Made by a program: the position numbers and the translations under genes. Under the pieces are notes generated by a model. The model saw only the letters and a program-made list of their open reading frames with translations, searched no databases and was not told the origin of the DNA. Positions 25,217-34,742 of a stretch of DNA of 56,455 bases are shown one piece after another. The stretch comes from a virus. The stretch covers positions 1 to 56,455 of IMG/VR virus record IMGVR_UViG_3300035660_000010; one strand, given 5' to 3'. Position 1 is the stretch's first letter, and each line of letters starts with the position of its first letter.

Positions 25217-26265
25217 TATATCTTTCCTTTCTGAATACAACTCTCAGGAACGGAATGTGCCTGGGATACTCTTTCTAAAATATTGATAGCTCCAACTATA
25301 TCAGCATGATTACTATAACCACACTTCTTACAGATGAATCTATCGCCATTTCGATTCTCCTTATCGACATATTTACATTCAGGACAAGTCTGACTTGTAT
25401 AGGCTGGTTCTACCTTGATAACCTGGAAACCTTCCAACTCACCATGTTGAACTAACCTATTTGCTAAATGTTTGTATGCCCAGTTATTATTACGCCGACG
25501 AAATGTTTTACTTCTTTTCCTTTTGCCTTTGAATAAAAGATTCTCCACAATAAAGTCTGTGGATGGATAATCTTTTATAAGTTGGTTTGTCACATGATTG
25601 AGACCCTGTTTGAAAGGGCTTGTTTTCTTCAAATACTTTCGATGCTTTGTTCTTATTCGAAGGTCTCGTAGCTCTTTACCATAGAACTGACCATCAGAGG
25701 TGGCAACAGCGTTTGTTAGTCCCACATCGATACCGAGCTTTGAGTTGGTGAGACTTGGTTTCTTTTCTGGTAGCTCCACATAAACTTGTAGATAGTATTC
25801 ACCCCTTACTTTGATTATCTTGGCTGACTTGCGAAGCTGGCCACCTTTACCTACTGCTTTGTTTAGTTCTCCCGTCTTCTTACAAGGAAGAGCTAATCTG
25901 TGATACTTTTCAAAATGAGTGGCCTTTACCCAAAGATCAAACGACTTGGTGATCCAATCTTGAAACACTATTGATTTCTCGTTCAGATCTATTTCACTAC
26001 CCTCAAAGATTGGTAGTTGTGGGTTCGTTTGCTTCTTGGCACTTTTTACTATTTGCCAAGCCTTTTGAGAAGCATCTTGGACCAGACGACCACCTCGCTT
26101 TGTTTCTTTTGGTGGATGTGAACCTGATACCTTTGGTAGTTGCCAATACAAATTTATCTTTTTATTCACTTCTTGTTGCCACCAAGTGATTAGGGCATCC
26201 AACTTTGCCAACTTATTCTTGTTGGCGTATATTTTCAACCTGAATGAACGAAGTACTGAACTCAT
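25216..26265 (-). CDS. tnpB: TnpB RNA-guided nuclease (IS200/IS605 OrfB), no TnpA partner
   Basis: 349 residues. RuvC-like site intact: Asp in GIDVGLTNAVATSDG, Glu in IVENLLFKGK and Asp in NHADIVGAINI, with the zinc ribbon CPECKYVD and CKKCGY. TnpB uses a guide RNA normally encoded at the gene's 3' end and beyond. Here the stop overlaps the trigger-factor start, so there is no free right end for a guide RNA scaffold unless it lies within the coding end. No tnpA is nearby. Either a stranded element or a domesticated nuclease. A weak TATCAATA-N6-TATAAG lies upstream (26270-26289). Confidence 0.9.
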   Translation of the reverse strand: MSSVLRSFRLKIYANKNKLAKLDALITWWQQEVNKKINLYWQLPKVSGSHPPKETKRGGRLVQDASQKAWQIVKSAKKQTNPQLPIFEGSEIDLNEKSIVFQDWITKSFDLWVKATHFEKYHRLALPCKKTGELNKAVGKGGQLRKSAKIIKVRGEYYLQVYVELPEKKPSLTNSKLGIDVGLTNAVATSDGQFYGKELRDLRIRTKHRKYLKKTSPFKQGLNHVTNQLIKDYPSTDFIVENLLFKGKRKRSKTFRRRNNNWAYKHLANRLVQHGELEGFQVIKVEPAYTSQTCPECKYVDKENRNGDRFICKKCGYSNHADIVGAINILERVSQAHSVPESCIQKGKI

Positions 26266-26311
26266 TTTACTTATATCCGTATATTGATAAATTTGACACC
26301 CAAAGTTTCTT

Positions 26312-26902
26312 TTACTTAGGCTTTATAAATTGAACATTTACATTCCGTGGACGAATAATCGATCTATCAATCAATAAGGATTCAATCCCTCGCCTTACTT
26401 CTTCAAGGGATTTGTTTCCATCAATCATTACATCACATCCTGTAAGAGCTATGTCGAGTCCCAACTCATTATCCCCAACATACCCATCTTTTTTCTTCGT
26501 TCCTGTATCTATGTTTCGAAAGTCTTTGACACTAAAAAATCCATCTCTAAAACAGAGCCTTGAGTACCTATTGAAGGGACTGACCTCTAACCCCAGAATA
26601 AGGGTGTCCTGTTTTAGTTCTTTAATTTTATGCAGGAGATAAGGCTCACGAATACCAGAGAGAACACAATGATAGTTGTGTTGTTGGAGAGCCTCATGAA
26701 CAGGACTCCACAGCCAATCAGGATCTTGCTTTGTGCGTTGATCTGTGTTGGTGTTAATCTGTCCTCGACTGATTTTAGATCCCTCTGTGAGTTTCTGTAC
26801 AATCGGACTCATTTCCACCAGAGGCATCTCAGTTAGCTTGCATATTTCTTTTGAAACCGCAGTCTTACCTGAACCTGCTCTTCCAATAACGACTATAATC
26901 AC
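26312..26902 (-). CDS. P-loop nucleotide/nucleoside-monophosphate kinase-like protein
   Basis: 196 residues; GTG start at 26902 after AAGGAG. Walker A GRAGSGKTAVSKEI at residues 7-20 and a LSGIREPYLLHKIKE segment with Arg/Glu like the acceptor side of dNMP or dephospho-CoA kinases. It likely phosphorylates a small (deoxy)nucleotide, in keeping with phage nucleotide metabolism, but the substrate cannot be read. Confidence 0.7.
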   Translation of the reverse strand: MIIVVIGRAGSGKTAVSKEICKLTEMPLVEMSPIVQKLTEGSKISRGQINTNTDQRTKQDPDWLWSPVHEALQQHNYHCVLSGIREPYLLHKIKELKQDTLILGLEVSPFNRYSRLCFRDGFFSVKDFRNIDTGTKKKDGYVGDNELGLDIALTGCDVMIDGNKSLEEVRRGIESLLIDRSIIRPRNVNVQFIKPK

Positions 26903-26923
26903 TTTCCTAGCTCCTTACTTCTC

Positions 26924-27283
26924 TTACCATTCACTTTCATTGAGCGCATGTTCTGTCTTGTCTTCCAAACGCCATTCTCCCTCTATTTTACAGGCAATCA
27001 AGTGTTCTTTTTTGTCATGGAGCATTCCAAATAGTTTTAGAGCCTCTTCTTCTTGAAGACCATCCATCATTACTGCCAAACCAGCCCAATCTTCACTTTC
27101 TTTATAATATAATTCACAAGGATACCATTCGGCGTACATAACGTGCATAAGATGTAAAAATCTGTTAGTAAGTATTATTGATCCCAAATCACTATTATAA
27201 CAGACATAAATCGTTCCCCATCCAAAGGCATTTATAGAATGTTTTGTAATTTTCCATTCTATTCTATTATCTATCACTTTCAC
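26924..27283 (-). CDS. Unknown 119-residue protein ending in LNESEW
   Basis: GTG start at 27283 behind AAGGAAA. Trp/Tyr-rich, no zinc motif, ends HALNESEW: the shared C-terminal signature appears on a larger non-zinc protein. Its final codons GAA TGG TAA do not serve a strong ribosome site here, which argues for a protein-level reason for the ending. Confidence 0.65.
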   Translation of the reverse strand: MKVIDNRIEWKITKHSINAFGWGTIYVCYNSDLGSIILTNRFLHLMHVMYAEWYPCELYYKESEDWAGLAVMMDGLQEEEALKLFGMLHDKKEHLIACKIEGEWRLEDKTEHALNESEW

Positions 27284-27307
27284 TTTCCTTACCTACTTAC
27301 TCTAATC

Positions 27308-29419
27308 TCACCGAGTGTTTAATCTGCAAAAGCCCTTTACCTTTGCAAAACGAGTGCTCATTTCACTCATTTGTTGGCTCCATTCGTTTAATGTATCTAA
27401 TGTTTCTTGGTGTTTGTCACGAATACGAGGATTTTTCGCTAACGCTGCAAGAATAGCCTTGATAAGTCTTTCCATAGGTTGATATATTTCTCGCGTAATG
27501 ACACCATACTCTCCCTTATATGCACGAGGATCACTCGCTGGTAGTGGTTGTGCCACACCACGCTCCACATCTAATACTTGATAACTTACGCCAGACAAAC
27601 CCTCTTGTGTAGCGCGCCCGTGATAGATCAGATTAGTGCCCATAAATCGACGACGCTGATTATCATCTTGAATAGACTCCGCTATTTGCTGTTCTGTGCG
27701 CCTCTCTAAGGCTGAGGGGTCACGAGTAGCTGACAAATCCTGTCGAAGCTCTTTCTTAGCAAGCCCTGACCACTCATTCACCTCCGACTCTTGAGGTGCA
27801 GGAGTAATAGGAGCAGAAAGATCAATCTTATGACGGGGATCAGACGTACGTCGTGGACACTGCACCAATGCTACGGGGATTCCTTGATCATACCTTGCTC
27901 TCTGCGCAGGGTCTGGATTAGACTTCTCATCTAATGTATATCCACAATCGGCACATTCTGTGTAATGCAACTTGTAAATACCTGCAAGATACTTCTCCGT
28001 CAACTCCCTATAATTGAGTCCACCGATTATCCAATCTTCAAAGATCTCCTTGGCATGTTCGGCACCTCGGACATTCATACTCCTTGCTATGTCTTGAATT
28101 TCTTTATTGAATATGTCAAAAATTTCTGCCATTTCGACTTCAAGATAACCTATATCTCTTCGTGGAATGGTATCAATCAGTTCAGAAGCATGCCCCTCTT
28201 CTGTCTGTAAACTGAGATTAAGTGAGACCTGTGGATCAAGCCATTGCATGGTATAAATTGAATCTTCAGGAAGCTCATCAACATTAAACCATAATCCACA
28301 CTCATCACATTGAACTTCTTTCACGGGATCACTACTTTTAGAAGATGTAATATCATTGATATCCTTGAACTCACCAGGGCATTTTGGACACAAATACACT
28401 TTAATCTTCCGTGCACGACCACTACTCTTCTTATCAGAAATATTAAACGTATATCGAGCGATCCGATCATGAATCACTGAAGCGGGAGACTTAAGAGCAA
28501 TAGGATAACGGCACTCTCTAAACAATTCACCACCATCTTCAAAAGTCCACTCATCACCAAACTTCATATAAGCGACTTTGCCACCAAGCAATCTTTCTAC
28601 TTCATCAAGATGCTCATCTACTAAATAATGTCTTAGAGCACCTTCTTTGGCAGCCGTACGAATCCTATTTTGATCTCGTAGTTGGTCCCAACCTAAACTC
28701 GATAGTCTCTCTGCTGCCTCAACATCAATTGTGCCATCAGGTGCCGTGACATCATAAATGGGGTGCCGACCACCGCAATAAGAATAGCCCATTTCTTCTT
28801 GTCTTTCCCCCGTAGTTGGATTAAACTTTATAGGCTCTGGTGCTTGTTCAGGTGTAGCTCGCCACTCGCGAAGCGGTTTACCATCCACCAGTTTATACTT
28901 TGGATTGCAATTTCCTGCAGAGGTAGACCAAAAGGAAGAGCCACAATGAGGACACTCACTTTTCCGTTGATCAAGCATGGTAGGATCATAAGCATATTGA
29001 TTTTGATAATTTGAGGAGCTGGGGACTGCAACACTACGCACACCACCCTTGAATGTGTCTTGGTCGTCATGATAACCCATGAATACACTTTGCACGTAAT
29101 CCGATGGATCACCAGCTAATTCCTCAAATTGTATTCTTCGAGCCTTTGGACTCTGTCTCTTTTCTCCACTACCTCTTTCTTCTTTGAAGAAATCATTTAC
29201 AATTTGTGGTGCATAAACGGCATATAGTAAAGCCCAGCCCTTTTCATTTGCATACTTATCAAAAAACACCTCTTTTGGCATATACTTAGCAAGCTCTGCT
29301 CTGGTGGCATCAACCTCTTCCTTCTTGAAGCCAAGTCCTTTGATTATCTCATTGATCTGTGAAATAGCTCGAGTATGCTGAGGAGCTAAACGTTTCTTTT
29401 CTTCACCCAATCTTTGCAT
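27308..29419 (-). CDS. Large unknown protein with several zinc ribbons
   Basis: 703 residues from ATG 29419 (GGGAG upstream; TTG 29422 also possible). Zinc-type Cys pairs: CPHCG (about 157), CPKC and CDECG (about 345-375), CADCG (about 490). In the middle a helical region, KEIQDIARSMN. The C-terminal 130 residues are helical. No polymerase or nuclease signature is seen. Its size and place just downstream of a nuclease gene suggest a conserved phage protein of structural or transcription-related role; I do not recognise it. Confidence 0.75.
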   Translation of the reverse strand: MQRLGEEKKRLAPQHTRAISQINEIIKGLGFKKEEVDATRAELAKYMPKEVFFDKYANEKGWALLYAVYAPQIVNDFFKEERGSGEKRQSPKARRIQFEELAGDPSDYVQSVFMGYHDDQDTFKGGVRSVAVPSSSNYQNQYAYDPTMLDQRKSECPHCGSSFWSTSAGNCNPKYKLVDGKPLREWRATPEQAPEPIKFNPTTGERQEEMGYSYCGGRHPIYDVTAPDGTIDVEAAERLSSLGWDQLRDQNRIRTAAKEGALRHYLVDEHLDEVERLLGGKVAYMKFGDEWTFEDGGELFRECRYPIALKSPASVIHDRIARYTFNISDKKSSGRARKIKVYLCPKCPGEFKDINDITSSKSSDPVKEVQCDECGLWFNVDELPEDSIYTMQWLDPQVSLNLSLQTEEGHASELIDTIPRRDIGYLEVEMAEIFDIFNKEIQDIARSMNVRGAEHAKEIFEDWIIGGLNYRELTEKYLAGIYKLHYTECADCGYTLDEKSNPDPAQRARYDQGIPVALVQCPRRTSDPRHKIDLSAPITPAPQESEVNEWSGLAKKELRQDLSATRDPSALERRTEQQIAESIQDDNQRRRFMGTNLIYHGRATQEGLSGVSYQVLDVERGVAQPLPASDPRAYKGEYGVITREIYQPMERLIKAILAALAKNPRIRDKHQETLDTLNEWSQQMSEMSTRFAKVKGFCRLNTR

Positions 29420-29436
29420 CAATGTCTCCCTTTAGA

Positions 29437-30840
29437 TTATTTAGATTCCCAAGGAAAAATTATCCATTTTTTAGGATGTTCATTTATATATATTATACCA
29501 TCCTCATTCGGTAGCCCAAATAAAACGACAGGATGGATTGGAGCACTTTTGAAACGGAATTGTAAAAAGGATACTACCTTTTTCATCGTAAGTCCAGAAC
29601 TTATAAGATCATCAACTACAAAAATAGGAGTATTTGACCTTATTTTCGGCTTTACTTGAAGTTCTACCTTATGATCATCTGCATCATATCTTTGATACTT
29701 TACTACACCCATGGAACATTCCAAAATATTTGAGATATGTGCTGCTGGTACAAGTCCTCCCCGTGATATGCCATAAACACACAACTCTTCATAACCAAAA
29801 GAACGAATGCTATTAGCTAATTTTCGAAGATCTCGTCCATAATCTTCCCAGGTGTAGATATACCGACTCTTTCGATAGTTTTTTATTAAACTCATTAAAA
29901 ATGAATCAGGATTTTTGATGATATGCGGAATACGAATTAATCCAACATTATTTTTTTCACAATACTCCTCTTTTACTCTATCTCTTTCTATAGTCTCTTG
30001 GTACGCTTTTCGCGCCTCCTCTATTGTTTGACTACCAAATTTAACTGGCTGAGTATGTTGAATACCATCATATTCTATACATAAATTATGCTCTGGCAAG
30101 TACAAATCAAAGCGTAAGGGTCTTTGAACACAACATTCTGGAAAGATTTTTTCAGTTTCATATACTACTTCATGTCTATCAAGTAAATTCATTATATCTT
30201 TAACGGCTTGAGAGGTAGAATGACAAATGGAACATCCACAGCCTCTAAGATGGCAATCAGGACTTTGTTCAAAAATACCATGAACTGGACATATGATTTG
30301 TACCTTTTCATGAGCATTCTTGTATTTTACTAATTCATAATTGTATTTAAATTGATGTTTTTGATTTGCTTCATCAATAAATTGCTGTCGTGGCTTTCTT
30401 TTGGTTTCAGAAATACGAGCACCCTTACAATGACCACAACCCATTCCTTGCTTCATATGTTCATGAGCCAACACCTCAACAATACCATGCTCTGGACAAA
30501 TAATCTTGATTTTACTACATTTGCCCATTCTAAATACTGCTGGAAGCAGCGAATAATCGTAGTAGTCTCCATTCTTTTCACGACAACGCCTTATAAATTC
30601 TTCTCTACCCTCCTTGCCCTTTACTCTCAGCTTTTTTTTACACCTTAGGCAACGCTTTGCATCACTATTTTTATCGCTATTTTTACTGTATAAAAATGGA
30701 GTTGTAATGAATTCTTCCTTACACTCACTACAGCGAAACTTCACAAGAGAATGTTGCCCCTGATAACCCTCAAAAGATGTACATAAATTGGTACCTGCCA
30801 ACTTTTGAAGACCTTCAAAACCCTGTTTCTTACTCGGCAT
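29437..30840 (-). CDS. Homing-type endonuclease fused to a phosphoribosyltransferase
   Basis: 467 residues in one uninterrupted frame. Residues 30-215 carry zinc repeats of a phage homing-endonuclease kind (CSECKEEF, CLRCKKK, IICPEHGI, IICPVHGIFEQSPDCHL, GCGCSICH). Residues 235-310 form a Vsr/PD-(D/E)XK-like site (RFDLYLPEHNLCIEYDGIQH). Residues about 327-467 are a phosphoribosyltransferase: YGISRGGLVPAAHIS and the PRPP loop FVVDDLISSGLT. No internal ribosome site with a start codon separates the parts. The transferase, xanthine/guanine-salvage-like, seems to have acquired an endonuclease at its N-terminus. Confidence 0.8.
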   Translation of the reverse strand: MPSKKQGFEGLQKLAGTNLCTSFEGYQGQHSLVKFRCSECKEEFITTPFLYSKNSDKNSDAKRCLRCKKKLRVKGKEGREEFIRRCREKNGDYYDYSLLPAVFRMGKCSKIKIICPEHGIVEVLAHEHMKQGMGCGHCKGARISETKRKPRQQFIDEANQKHQFKYNYELVKYKNAHEKVQIICPVHGIFEQSPDCHLRGCGCSICHSTSQAVKDIMNLLDRHEVVYETEKIFPECCVQRPLRFDLYLPEHNLCIEYDGIQHTQPVKFGSQTIEEARKAYQETIERDRVKEEYCEKNNVGLIRIPHIIKNPDSFLMSLIKNYRKSRYIYTWEDYGRDLRKLANSIRSFGYEELCVYGISRGGLVPAAHISNILECSMGVVKYQRYDADDHKVELQVKPKIRSNTPIFVVDDLISSGLTMKKVVSFLQFRFKSAPIHPVVLFGLPNEDGIIYINEHPKKWIIFPWESK

Positions 30841-30852
30841 TATATTTCCTTT

Positions 30853-31626
30853 TTAAAACTCAAAAGCATTTACATCGAAATCAAAATTGCAGCTACCTCT
30901 CTCTTGAGTACAAGGAACAAAGAAATCGCAATACTGACACAGCTTAGATGGCTTAGGCTCCCAAGTTGTATCGTTTCCAATTAAGTCAACTACCTCTTCT
31001 ACTTCTGTTAGAATCCCCTCCAATTCATCCTCTCGAAAAACATATGGTATTTCTCTCATGTCTTGACGCAAAAGAACGTAAGCTGTTTCCACATCCTTAT
31101 TACCATATTGTTCTTTTAAAGAACCATACTTAACACCTATATGATAAACTCCTAACTGCATGGCCGTTAAGTAATCAGGATTCTTGGTAGTTTTATAATC
31201 GATGATCTTAATCTTGGTTGAACTGATTGTATCTATTCTATCAATACGCCCAGTTACTTCAAGTTTGCGATATCTAAAACTAACCTTTTCCTCCGCTGCA
31301 ATTGGCTGAAATTGCCTTGCTTCATAATCAATTACGGCTTGCCGGAGCCACGGCTTAATCTCTTCAAGAAACTTGCTCACTTTTCCATTGAACTCATTTA
31401 GGACAAATGTATCCCTGTAAGCAGCCAACATACCTTCTCTGGGATTCTCACCCCTAATTAAACGGCATACCCAGTTATCGAGAACATAGTGTACAAAGTT
31501 GCCCTTGATTAGTTGTGGCCAAAAATCAAACACAGGTAACTTTTTAATGTACCTGTAGTAATACTTTCGTGGGCATTGTTTGTATGTCGTTACTCGTGAC
31601 ACACTTGTTTTTGTCTTACTATCCAT
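30853..31626 (-). CDS. RecB/Cas4-like PD-(D/E)XK nuclease with Fe-S-type cysteines
   Basis: 257 residues. The nuclease core has GRIDRIDT and KIIDYKTTK (D, then D-x-K) and the QLGVYHIG helix of the RecB/AddB family. One Cys near the N-terminus (YKQCPRKYYYR) and three at the end (CQYCDFFVPC) match the 4Fe-4S staple of AddB and Cas4. It probably degrades or trims DNA ends in recombination. No CRISPR array or other cas gene is nearby. Confidence 0.8.
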   Translation of the reverse strand: MDSKTKTSVSRVTTYKQCPRKYYYRYIKKLPVFDFWPQLIKGNFVHYVLDNWVCRLIRGENPREGMLAAYRDTFVLNEFNGKVSKFLEEIKPWLRQAVIDYEARQFQPIAAEEKVSFRYRKLEVTGRIDRIDTISSTKIKIIDYKTTKNPDYLTAMQLGVYHIGVKYGSLKEQYGNKDVETAYVLLRQDMREIPYVFREDELEGILTEVEEVVDLIGNDTTWEPKPSKLCQYCDFFVPCTQERGSCNFDFDVNAFEF

Positions 31627-31636
31627 TACATTATTT

Positions 31637-31861
31637 CTATGTTAATGTTATTGTCCCCAAAGTTTGCTGTGCAGTACTCAATGTCCTTGCTACAGTTACA
31701 ACCTTAATTGTGATTGTTCCATTTGGATTGAATTCATAGGTAACTGCGATATCGCCTCTGGCTGAATTATTAACCGAACTCAACTGGGCTTGAATTGCAG
31801 TATCCATAGCATCAATAACTTGTTGGAACACCGTATTTTGACTCAGTGGTGTGCTCGCCAT
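31637..31861 (-). CDS. Unknown 74-residue Thr/Ser-rich protein
   Basis: An N-terminal helix (about 8-35) and a beta-type C-terminal half rich in Thr, Val and Ile. Could be a small virion or head-decoration-like protein, judged only by composition. Lies in a unit with the gene at 31871-32488. Confidence 0.6.
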   Translation of the reverse strand: MASTPLSQNTVFQQVIDAMDTAIQAQLSSVNNSARGDIAVTYEFNPNGTITIKVVTVARTLSTAQQTLGTITLT

Positions 31862-31870
31862 TTCAAACTC

Positions 31871-32488
31871 CTATCTAATACCAGTAAAGAATTCACCGAT
31901 AGTATCGTGAGCCCCCGAAATACCTGATCGACCATCCCATATTCTATCGGAAATAAAACGAGGACGCCCAATTTGTTCAATCTTCTGTCTATTCCGCACA
32001 TATCTATTTCCACGCGACTTATAATAATAATTTGGACTCGTTGTATATTGCTGTGCAGGAGGCTGAGGAAATGTAACATCCTTTCGTAATCTCGTTACCA
32101 TACGTATCCATGTAAGATGCTTGCGATCAAAATGATAAGTAACTAAAATGTTGTGTATCGGATCGATAATGGGCCTCATCAATGTAAGCCCATCTCCGTG
32201 TGGTGGTACATAATAGTTTTGGGGAACATCATCGGCCGAATCAATAGTTATATCTTGCGCATCTGGAGAATAGTAGGTATAGTCGCCTTGTTCTACAAAG
32301 GAATAATCGGTACCCACCTCAAAGCCGCGATCAAATCGAATATGCCGTGGTCCAAATTGCCTATCATCGTGGTAAGTAGAACCAGCGGGCCATCCTTGTG
32401 GAATTTTAGTAAGTAAGGTGGGGTCACGCAAATAACTTATATTCCTATGTGGAATATTAATCGACCCCGGGTCCTTGATAACCATCAT
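31871..32488 (-). CDS. Unknown Tyr/Pro-rich protein
   Basis: 205 residues; two ATGs in tandem at 32488 and 32485 behind AAAGGAG. Beta- and turn-rich, many Tyr, Asp and Arg; no Cys motif. First gene after the promoter-palindrome at 32514-32542. Composition suits a structural protein; no family recognised. Confidence 0.65.
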   Translation of the reverse strand: MMVIKDPGSINIPHRNISYLRDPTLLTKIPQGWPAGSTYHDDRQFGPRHIRFDRGFEVGTDYSFVEQGDYTYYSPDAQDITIDSADDVPQNYYVPPHGDGLTLMRPIIDPIHNILVTYHFDRKHLTWIRMVTRLRKDVTFPQPPAQQYTTSPNYYYKSRGNRYVRNRQKIEQIGRPRFISDRIWDGRSGISGAHDTIGEFFTGIR

Positions 32489-32513
32489 TATCTCCTTTGT
32501 TTAGAATAACAAA

Positions 32514-32542
32514 CCATCCTATTATAGGATGGAATATCGATA
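32514..32542 (-). promoter_or_regulatory. TATCGATA promoter element overlapping a perfect palindrome
   Basis: TATCGATA (32535-32542), 8 bases, TATAAT (32521-32526), as at 5996 and 55667. The -10-like part is inside an 8-base-pair palindrome (arms 32514-32521 and 32525-32532), which could be an operator or, since TTTGTT follows on the minus strand, a terminator for the upstream SbcC gene. Both roles are inferred. Confidence 0.5.
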
Positions 32543-32549
32543 GATTTTG

Positions 32550-34742
32550 TTACTTTTTAGATACAAAAGAGCCTGCTGATGTTTTATTTACAACCAATAT
32601 GTCTCTAAATTGATTTTTCAACTCACTTGAATGTGAAATAATAAGCTGATGACGAAAATCTGCAGACAGCAGCTTGAACACCTCTACCATCTTGTCGATA
32701 CCATCATCATCCAAGTCTTGGAATGCCTCATCATAAAAGATGGCTCCCACTCTAACACCTGCCCGTCTGGATAGTAAAATGCTGAGAGCTACTCGAACCA
32801 CAAAGGCAATTCTGAACTTTTCCCCACCGCTGTACATATTGAAGGGGCTTGAATGGTACTCATCAGTTACTATAATATCAAAGACCTCTCTAAGTGAGCC
32901 ATCTTGATTAGGTCGTTGAGTTTGAATCTGAATGCTGATACTGCCATTTGTCAATTTAGTCAGTAGGTCATTGGCTATTTTTTCAATTTCGATGGCACTA
33001 TTTTCCAAAATAAGTGCCTGAATGCCAGTTTTACCGAAGGCATTCATTAACTCCTTTTCAACACGTCTTTCCTGGTCAAGTCTAACCCGTTGTTCCTTCA
33101 GGACCTCTACTTTCTTTAGAATTTTTTGCTGATGCTCCACTCTTTCCTGTAAACCACCTATCTTTCTTTGCAACTCATTCATGGCTCTTTGTTCTGTCTC
33201 AAGTTCACCATTTTTATCCAAAACCCGACGAGACAGCTCTTTGAATCTTATTTCGTCTACTTCACCAAAGGCTTCCACTCTTTCAAGACAACGAGCCAAC
33301 TCTTCCTGAGTTGCTGCTAATGTGTCAATACCACTCTTTTTTAGTACCTGGTTGTCTTCCAGAGTTCTGGTTTGTGTCTCAAGATTGGTTCTTTCAACAC
33401 CAACAACCTCCATTAGTGTACGGCCCTCTTGTTGAAGCCTATTGAATGCCTCCCTTTTTATTTGTGCCCCTGCATGATGTTCCTCGGCTGTCTCAAGAGC
33501 TACCCTGACCTCCTTCAAAAGCTCCTTACCTTTAGTATACTTTTCGTTAAGCTTTTGCAGCTTTGCCTCAAACATCCCCAGAGCAGCTTGCTTACCATTG
33601 GCAGTAATGGGCTGATAGCAATTAGGACAAAGTCCCTCATCATTCTTTACTCGATCACTTTCTCCATGAAGCTCTTTGATCTGATTTCCAAGAGATTCAA
33701 CTTCAACAAATAAAGCTGTTTTTCTTTCTGTCAGGTCCTTTACCCTTGTACTCCACTCATCAATCTCTCTCTTGAGCACAGATGGTTCTCCACGTTCTTG
33801 CTTGATTTGCATGATCCTATCTTGTTTCTGCTTGAGGGACAACTTGATTTTCTCGATGCCTATTTCATATCGTTTAATTGATTCATTCAGATCTCGAAGA
33901 TCGGCTGCACTCTTCTGTACACGAGCCTTAATCTTGCTACACTGCTCCAACAGGTCTTGGACTGATTTGATTTTTCTGCCCTCTTCACCCTGTTCATTCC
34001 GCAACTTTTCCACAACGCTTTTGATAGCTTCAATCTTCTTTTGATAAATCTCTATTTTTTCTTTTGTAAATTGAATCTCCTGTTCTGCCTCTATCTTCTC
34101 TTTGCCAATGGAACTGTTATTCTGCAAAAAGGTGTCGTCCTCCACCGCTTGTTCATTTAGTTTTTCCAACTTCTTCTTGGCTTCAGACATATAATCATCA
34201 TAGTGATTTAACTGCAAGATTTGTGTAACAACCTCTTTTCTATCTCCTGGTGTCATTTCTGCAAATGCAGCTGCCTCGTGTTGTTTTAAAAGAACACTAC
34301 TTTCAAAGACATCATGATCCATACCAATAGTTTTAATAATCTGTGCTTTTGTTTCTCCCTTTTTATCGGCTGCAACCGATCGCCACTTACCCCCACTTTG
34401 CACTTCGAAGGATAGGTCGCCCTTTTTCTTCTTTCTATCCCGTGAACGCATCACTCTATAAAGATCTTCTCCAATACGAAACTGGAACTCGACTTCACAC
34501 TTTTCTACCTTGCCACGCACCACACTATCTATATTAGTGCTATCGCTTCCACTTGCTCGACTCTTTTCATATAGAACCCATGTGATACCATCGAATAATG
34601 TAGACTTTCCTGCTCCATTAGAGCGCTTAGGATCTCCATTCTTCATGCCTACGATAAGAGTAACAGGATCAAGTTCATCGAACCTGATCTCGCTATTCAC
34701 ATGTGACATAAAATTTGTAAGTCGTAAATATACTGGAATCAC
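32550..34742 (-). CDS. sbcC: SbcC / Rad50-like ATPase subunit
   Basis: 730 residues, shorter than bacterial SbcC (about 1050) and nearer phage gp46. N-terminal Walker A in RSNGAGKSTLFDG (about 40), two long coiled coils either side of a zinc hook CPNC (about 372), ABC signature YSGGEKFRIAF and Walker B with the Glu in IFYDEAFQDLDDDG near the C-terminus. It partners the SbcD/Mre11 nuclease at 45068-46258 to process DNA ends. GTG start overlaps the upstream stop (GTGA). Confidence 0.9.
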   Translation of the reverse strand: MIPVYLRLTNFMSHVNSEIRFDELDPVTLIVGMKNGDPKRSNGAGKSTLFDGITWVLYEKSRASGSDSTNIDSVVRGKVEKCEVEFQFRIGEDLYRVMRSRDRKKKKGDLSFEVQSGGKWRSVAADKKGETKAQIIKTIGMDHDVFESSVLLKQHEAAAFAEMTPGDRKEVVTQILQLNHYDDYMSEAKKKLEKLNEQAVEDDTFLQNNSSIGKEKIEAEQEIQFTKEKIEIYQKKIEAIKSVVEKLRNEQGEEGRKIKSVQDLLEQCSKIKARVQKSAADLRDLNESIKRYEIGIEKIKLSLKQKQDRIMQIKQERGEPSVLKREIDEWSTRVKDLTERKTALFVEVESLGNQIKELHGESDRVKNDEGLCPNCYQPITANGKQAALGMFEAKLQKLNEKYTKGKELLKEVRVALETAEEHHAGAQIKREAFNRLQQEGRTLMEVVGVERTNLETQTRTLEDNQVLKKSGIDTLAATQEELARCLERVEAFGEVDEIRFKELSRRVLDKNGELETEQRAMNELQRKIGGLQERVEHQQKILKKVEVLKEQRVRLDQERRVEKELMNAFGKTGIQALILENSAIEIEKIANDLLTKLTNGSISIQIQTQRPNQDGSLREVFDIIVTDEYHSSPFNMYSGGEKFRIAFVVRVALSILLSRRAGVRVGAIFYDEAFQDLDDDGIDKMVEVFKLLSADFRHQLIISHSSELKNQFRDILVVNKTSAGSFVSKK

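Noticed and set aside
30853-31626. Cas4 as sign of a CRISPR system
   Set aside because: No array or other cas genes; the motifs fit a general RecB/AddB-type nuclease.
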